DNA from: an uncultured Acetatifactor sp. | GTDB lineage: Bacteria > Bacillota > Clostridia > Lachnospirales > Lachnospiraceae | Length of the DNA: 64,000 nt | Assembly: GCA_934436245.1 (NCBI GenBank) | Contig: CAKSAM010000001.1 | Location: 116,985 to 180,984, forward strand | Direction: 5' to 3' | Shown here: one piece after another, positions 61,117 through 64,000 of the stretch | Layout: every line of letters begins with the position of its first letter | Numbering within the stretch: the first letter of the stretch is position 1 | Program-made: the position numbers and the translations under genes | Notes under the pieces: model-generated | Seen by the model: only the letters and a program-made list of their open reading frames with translations | Told to the model about the DNA's origin: nothing | Database searches by the model: none

Positions 61117-63612
61117 TTATGCAGCCTTCCCGGTGTCAACCTTCAGAGTGGTGCTCTCCTTGTAAGGACGGAAGAGCAGATAAATGAAGCCGACGATCAG
61201 AAGGAATGCTACTACAGTGCCGATACCGAAAGCACCGGTGGTGATCAGCGTACCGATCTGATATACGCACAGGGATACCACATATGCCAGGCCGCACTGA
61301 TAACCAACTGCGATCCAGAACCATCTGGTATTGTTCATCTCACGCTTGATCGCACCCATTGCTGCGAAACAAGGTGCGCACAGCAGGTTGAATGCCAGGA
61401 ATGCATAACCACTTGCTGCGGTGAAGTGAGCTGCCATGTTAGCATATACGGAACCTTCTCCTGCGCTGTAGAGGATACCCATGGTACCTACGATGTTCTC
61501 CTTAGCTACCAGACCGGTGATGGATGCAACAGTTGCCTGCCAGTTACCAAAGCCCTGAGGAATGAAGATCCATGCCAGGCACTGACCGATCTTGCCCAGG
61601 ATACTCATATCGATCTCATCCTCAGCCAGCATACGGAAGCCGTCCTCGGTGAATCCGAAATAAGTAGTAAACCATACAACGATGGTGGACAGAAGGATGA
61701 TGGTACCTGCCTTCTTGATGAAGGACCAGCCACGCTCCCACATGCTGCGCAGTACCGTACCTACGGTAGGCCAGTGGTAAGCAGGAAGCTCCATAACGAA
61801 AGGAGCGGGATCGCCCTCGAAGATCTTGGTCTTCTTCAGGATAATACCGGAACAAATGATTGCTGCAATTCCCAGGAAGTATGCGGAAGGAGCAACCCAT
61901 GCTGCGCCGCCGAAGATAGCACCTGCTACCATGGCGATAAAAGGAAGCTTAGCACCACAAGGAATGAATGTGGTAGTCATGATCGTCATCTTACGGTCTC
62001 TGTCGTTCTCAATGGTACGGGAAGCCATGATACCGGGAACACCGCATCCGGAACCGATCAGCATAGGAATGAAGGATTTACCGGATAGACCGAACTTACG
62101 GAAGATACGGTCCATGATGAATGCGATACGTGCCATGTAACCACAAGACTCCAGGAATGCCAGGAAGATAAACAGTACCAGCATCTGAGGTACGAAACCA
62201 AGCACTGCACCGACACCGGCTACAATACCGTCAAGGATCAACCCTTTCAGCCAGTCGGCACATCCGATCGCATCCAGACCGCTCTCTAACAGTGCAGGTA
62301 CGCCGGGAACCCAGATACCGTAGTCTGCGGGATCGGGAGCTTCTCCGCCGTCTGCTACGTATACATCAACTGCCTCTGCCAGCTCAGCACCGGTGTAAGT
62401 AACATCCTCGGTTGCCAGAGTCTCTTCATCTTCCAGGGTGTAATCTGCGGTAGCGGATGCATCGATGCCTGCTGCGAACTCCCGAACAGCTGCTACTGCT
62501 GCTGTGGGATCGTAGTCTTCAGCCTCGCTGTCGATGACTGCTGCCAGAGCTTCATCACCGTCAGCTTCTACGAATGCGTTGATCACGTTCATTGCATCAT
62601 CATAAGGCTCGGCTGCTTCTTCATAAGCACCGGTTCCGATGGTGAACAGATGCCAACCATCACCGAATACGCCATCATTTGCCCAGTCGGTAGCCCAGGT
62701 ACCAACGGTAGTTACGGATACATAATATACGATGAACATAACAACTGCGAAGATCGGCAGTGCCAGCCATCTGTTGGTCACAATTTTATCAATCTTATCG
62801 GAAGTCGTTAACTTCTGGCCTTCCTTCTTGGTATAACATTCTTTGATGATAGAGGAGATGTATGTGTATCTCTCGTTGGTGATGATACTCTCTGTGTCAT
62901 CATCCATAGCAGCTTCCAACTGCTTGATCTCTGCGGATACATCGGGAACACTCTTCATCTGTGCCTGGATCTTGTCATCCTTCTCTAACAGCTTGATAGC
63001 GAAGAATCTCTTCTGCTCCTCGGGAACATCGGTAAGCTTCTTCTCTACGGTCTCGATCACGCTCTCAACCTCAGGCGCGAATTTATGTACCGCAACTGCT
63101 GCACTCTTCTTCTGTGCCAGTTCGATCGCTTTTTTGGTAGCATTCTCGATACCGGTCAATTTCAGAGCGGAGATCTCAACAACGGGGCAGCCCAGCTTCT
63201 CAGCCAGTTTTGCTACATTGATCTTGTCGCCGTTCTTGTTCACGATATCGATCATGTTGACAGCCATGACAACGGGGATGCCCAGTTCCATCAGCTGTGT
63301 GCTCAGATATAAGTTTCTCTCAATGTTGGTACCGTCTACCAGGTTCAGGATCGCATCGGGTCTCTCACCGATCAGGTAGTTACGTGCTACCACTTCCTCC
63401 AGAGTATACGGAGACAGGGAATAAATACCGGGTAAGTCCATGATGATCACGTCATCACCGTTACCACCGTACTGCTTCTTTAATTTACCTTCCTTTTTCT
63501 CAACGGTTACGCCGGGCCAGTTACCTACGAACTGGTTGGAACCGGTCAGAGCGTTGAAAAGTGTTGTTTTACCGCAGTTAGGGTTACCTGCAAGTGCAAT
63601 CTTAATTGCCAT
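61117..63612 (-). CDS. feoB: Ferrous iron transporter B
   Basis: An 831-residue Fe2+ transporter. The N-terminal G domain (residues 1-170) has GNPNCGKTT, DLPGIYSLSP and NMIDI; a helical GDI-like domain follows (to about 270); then the membrane part with two Gate motifs including GCGVPGIMASRTI and PCGAKLPF. An extra acidic segment (about residues 320-440, rich in Asp, Glu and Ala) lies outside after the first membrane helix. The ATG at 63612 has a GAGG site. feoA precedes it by 250 bp containing a palindromic element. Confidence 0.96.
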   Translation of the reverse strand: MAIKIALAGNPNCGKTTLFNALTGSNQFVGNWPGVTVEKKEGKLKKQYGGNGDDVIIMDLPGIYSLSPYTLEEVVARNYLIGERPDAILNLVDGTNIERNLYLSTQLMELGIPVVMAVNMIDIVNKNGDKINVAKLAEKLGCPVVEISALKLTGIENATKKAIELAQKKSAAVAVHKFAPEVESVIETVEKKLTDVPEEQKRFFAIKLLEKDDKIQAQMKSVPDVSAEIKQLEAAMDDDTESIITNERYTYISSIIKECYTKKEGQKLTTSDKIDKIVTNRWLALPIFAVVMFIVYYVSVTTVGTWATDWANDGVFGDGWHLFTIGTGAYEEAAEPYDDAMNVINAFVEADGDEALAAVIDSEAEDYDPTAAVAAVREFAAGIDASATADYTLEDEETLATEDVTYTGAELAEAVDVYVADGGEAPDPADYGIWVPGVPALLESGLDAIGCADWLKGLILDGIVAGVGAVLGFVPQMLVLFIFLAFLESCGYMARIAFIMDRIFRKFGLSGKSFIPMLIGSGCGVPGIMASRTIENDRDRKMTIMTTTFIPCGAKLPFIAMVAGAIFGGAAWVAPSAYFLGIAAIICSGIILKKTKIFEGDPAPFVMELPAYHWPTVGTVLRSMWERGWSFIKKAGTIILLSTIVVWFTTYFGFTEDGFRMLAEDEIDMSILGKIGQCLAWIFIPQGFGNWQATVASITGLVAKENIVGTMGILYSAGEGSVYANMAAHFTAASGYAFLAFNLLCAPCFAAMGAIKREMNNTRWFWIAVGYQCGLAYVVSLCVYQIGTLITTGAFGIGTVVAFLLIVGFIYLLFRPYKESTTLKVDTGKAA

Positions 63613-63647
63613 TTTTCTACCTCTTTCCTCTAAAATAATACTTTTCA

Positions 63648-63799
63648 TAACTATTCAGAGCCTCATTCACAAAATCGTCTCTTCGAGACTTTCCTTTTGC
63701 TCATTGAGGCTATATCGCCCTATAACTATCACAACATATTCTTACGAATGCCAGCATTCGACAAATATTTTGTGATAGTTACATGGCTCTGAATAGTTA
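63648..63799. repeat. Dispersed palindromic element, full copy
   Basis: A 152-bp element with perfect 15-bp terminal inverted repeats (taactattcagagcc 63648-63662; ggctctgaatagtta 63785-63799). Inside are a gtctc/gagac hairpin and a second nested palindrome (taactatcacaa 63723-63734 with ttgtgatagtta 63770-63781) around cgaatgc/gcattcg. It has no gene and looks like a MITE or REP-type element in the feoA-feoB gap. Related pieces are at 18631 and 60172. Confidence 0.85.
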
Positions 63800-63862
63800 C
63801 AACATTGTGATTAGCCTTCACTAATTAGTTCCAGCTAACCTTCCTGCTAAAAAAAAGATCAT

Positions 63863-64000
63863 TTACTCAACGCAAATCATCTCAGCGTCTGCCTTACGAA
63901 GAGACAGCTCATAGCCTCTGACTGTTACTTCCACGGGATCTCCCAAAGGAGCAACCTTTCTCACATAGATCTCAACACCTTTGGTAATGCCCATGTCCAT
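63863..64000 (-). CDS. feoA: Ferrous iron transport protein A (partial)
   Basis: The last 46 codons of an SH3-like FeoA protein: DMGITKGVEIYVRKVAPLGDP, VTVRGYELSLRKADAEMICVE (regions given in order). The GxT and ELSLRK patterns are typical of FeoA, which modulates FeoB. The N-terminus is outside the window; an ATG at 64000 is in frame but internal by family comparison. Confidence 0.92.
   Translation of the reverse strand: MDMGITKGVEIYVRKVAPLGDPVEVTVRGYELSLRKADAEMICVE

Noticed and set aside
63648..63799. Element as a remnant insertion sequence
   Set aside because: Too short for a transposase and filled by nested hairpins; a MITE/REP reading fits better.

Overview
The window reads as a chromosomal segment of an anaerobic, low-to-mid GC Clostridia of the Lachnospiraceae type, probably a gut commensal. 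The signs are pyruvate formate-lyase with its activase and a small 2[4Fe-4S] ferredoxin, an F-type ATP synthase whose c subunit carries a sodium-type ion site, a Feo iron system with the Cys-rich FeoB-associated protein, a class B sortase, MecA, GdpP, and Firmicutes gene orders (tsaC-rpiB-upp near atp; gdpP-rplI-dnaB; rpsF-ssb-rpsR). No rRNA, tRNA, CRISPR array, insertion sequence or prophage was seen. Genus assignment is inference.

Layout. 1-2251 (-): start of the atp operon (atpZ, atpI, atpB, atpE, atpF partial). 2421-3582 (+): GNAT and DUF402 genes. 3680-9415 (-): a broken GGDEF gene, then an operon read from cwlD through tsaC, rpiB, upp and dCMP deaminase to a coiled-coil cell-wall hydrolase. 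9540-11381 (+): sortase B and its likely substrate. 11592-14659 (-): small metabolic and envelope genes. 14695-18553: a two-component system divergent from a CXXC peptide / polyferredoxin / TlpA redox module. 18589-19936 (+): promoter, dispersed palindrome, Mn2+ (yybP-ykoY) riboswitch with terminator, and a Na+/Ca2+ exchanger. 19951-25042 (-): rsmA, an O-acylation operon (DUF4358 lipoprotein, MBOAT, DHHW) and an AEC transporter. 25325-26878 (+) ABC-F; 26927-29090 (-) GH18 lysin and a small protein; 29619-30344 (+) mecA.

30464-37907 (+) is the most accessory-looking stretch. An ECF-like sigma factor, a small one- or two-TM protein, a polytopic protein and a PrsW-type protease overlap end to end, followed by a second small TM protein and two tandem beta-helix/InlB-repeat/LysM surface proteins. 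The arrangement suggests an envelope-stress or surface-switch module governed by intramembrane proteolysis.

38163-49637 is mostly core: DUF1858, pflB-pflA, ferredoxin, MerR, gdpP-rplI-dnaB, a SPOUT methyltransferase, rpsF-ssb-rpsR and DUF951. 49689-59472 holds YdcF, a large membrane protein, a sirtuin, a two-subunit LacL/LacM beta-galactosidase, an AGCS symporter, an ATC-hydrolase-like protein and a metallophosphoesterase. 59779-64000 (-) is an iron locus: feoA, feoB, a 46-residue FeoB-associated protein, a Fur-family regulator and a separate HMA protein.

The most unexpected structure is in the gap before the ATC-hydrolase-like gene. Eight 8-bp half-sites (TTACCGCC / GGCGGTAA) lie at strictly alternating 31- and 42-bp steps, making four dyads with an exact 73-bp period over 258 bp, and one overlaps a TATAAT box. 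Because 31, 42 and 73 bp are close to 3, 4 and 7 helical turns, all half-sites would face the same side of the DNA. This looks like a cooperative operator array for an unidentified regulator. Other notable items are a dispersed palindromic element beside three metal-transport genes, hairpins sharing one GNRA-type loop, a possibly leaderless sortase mRNA, and a long acidic insertion in FeoB.
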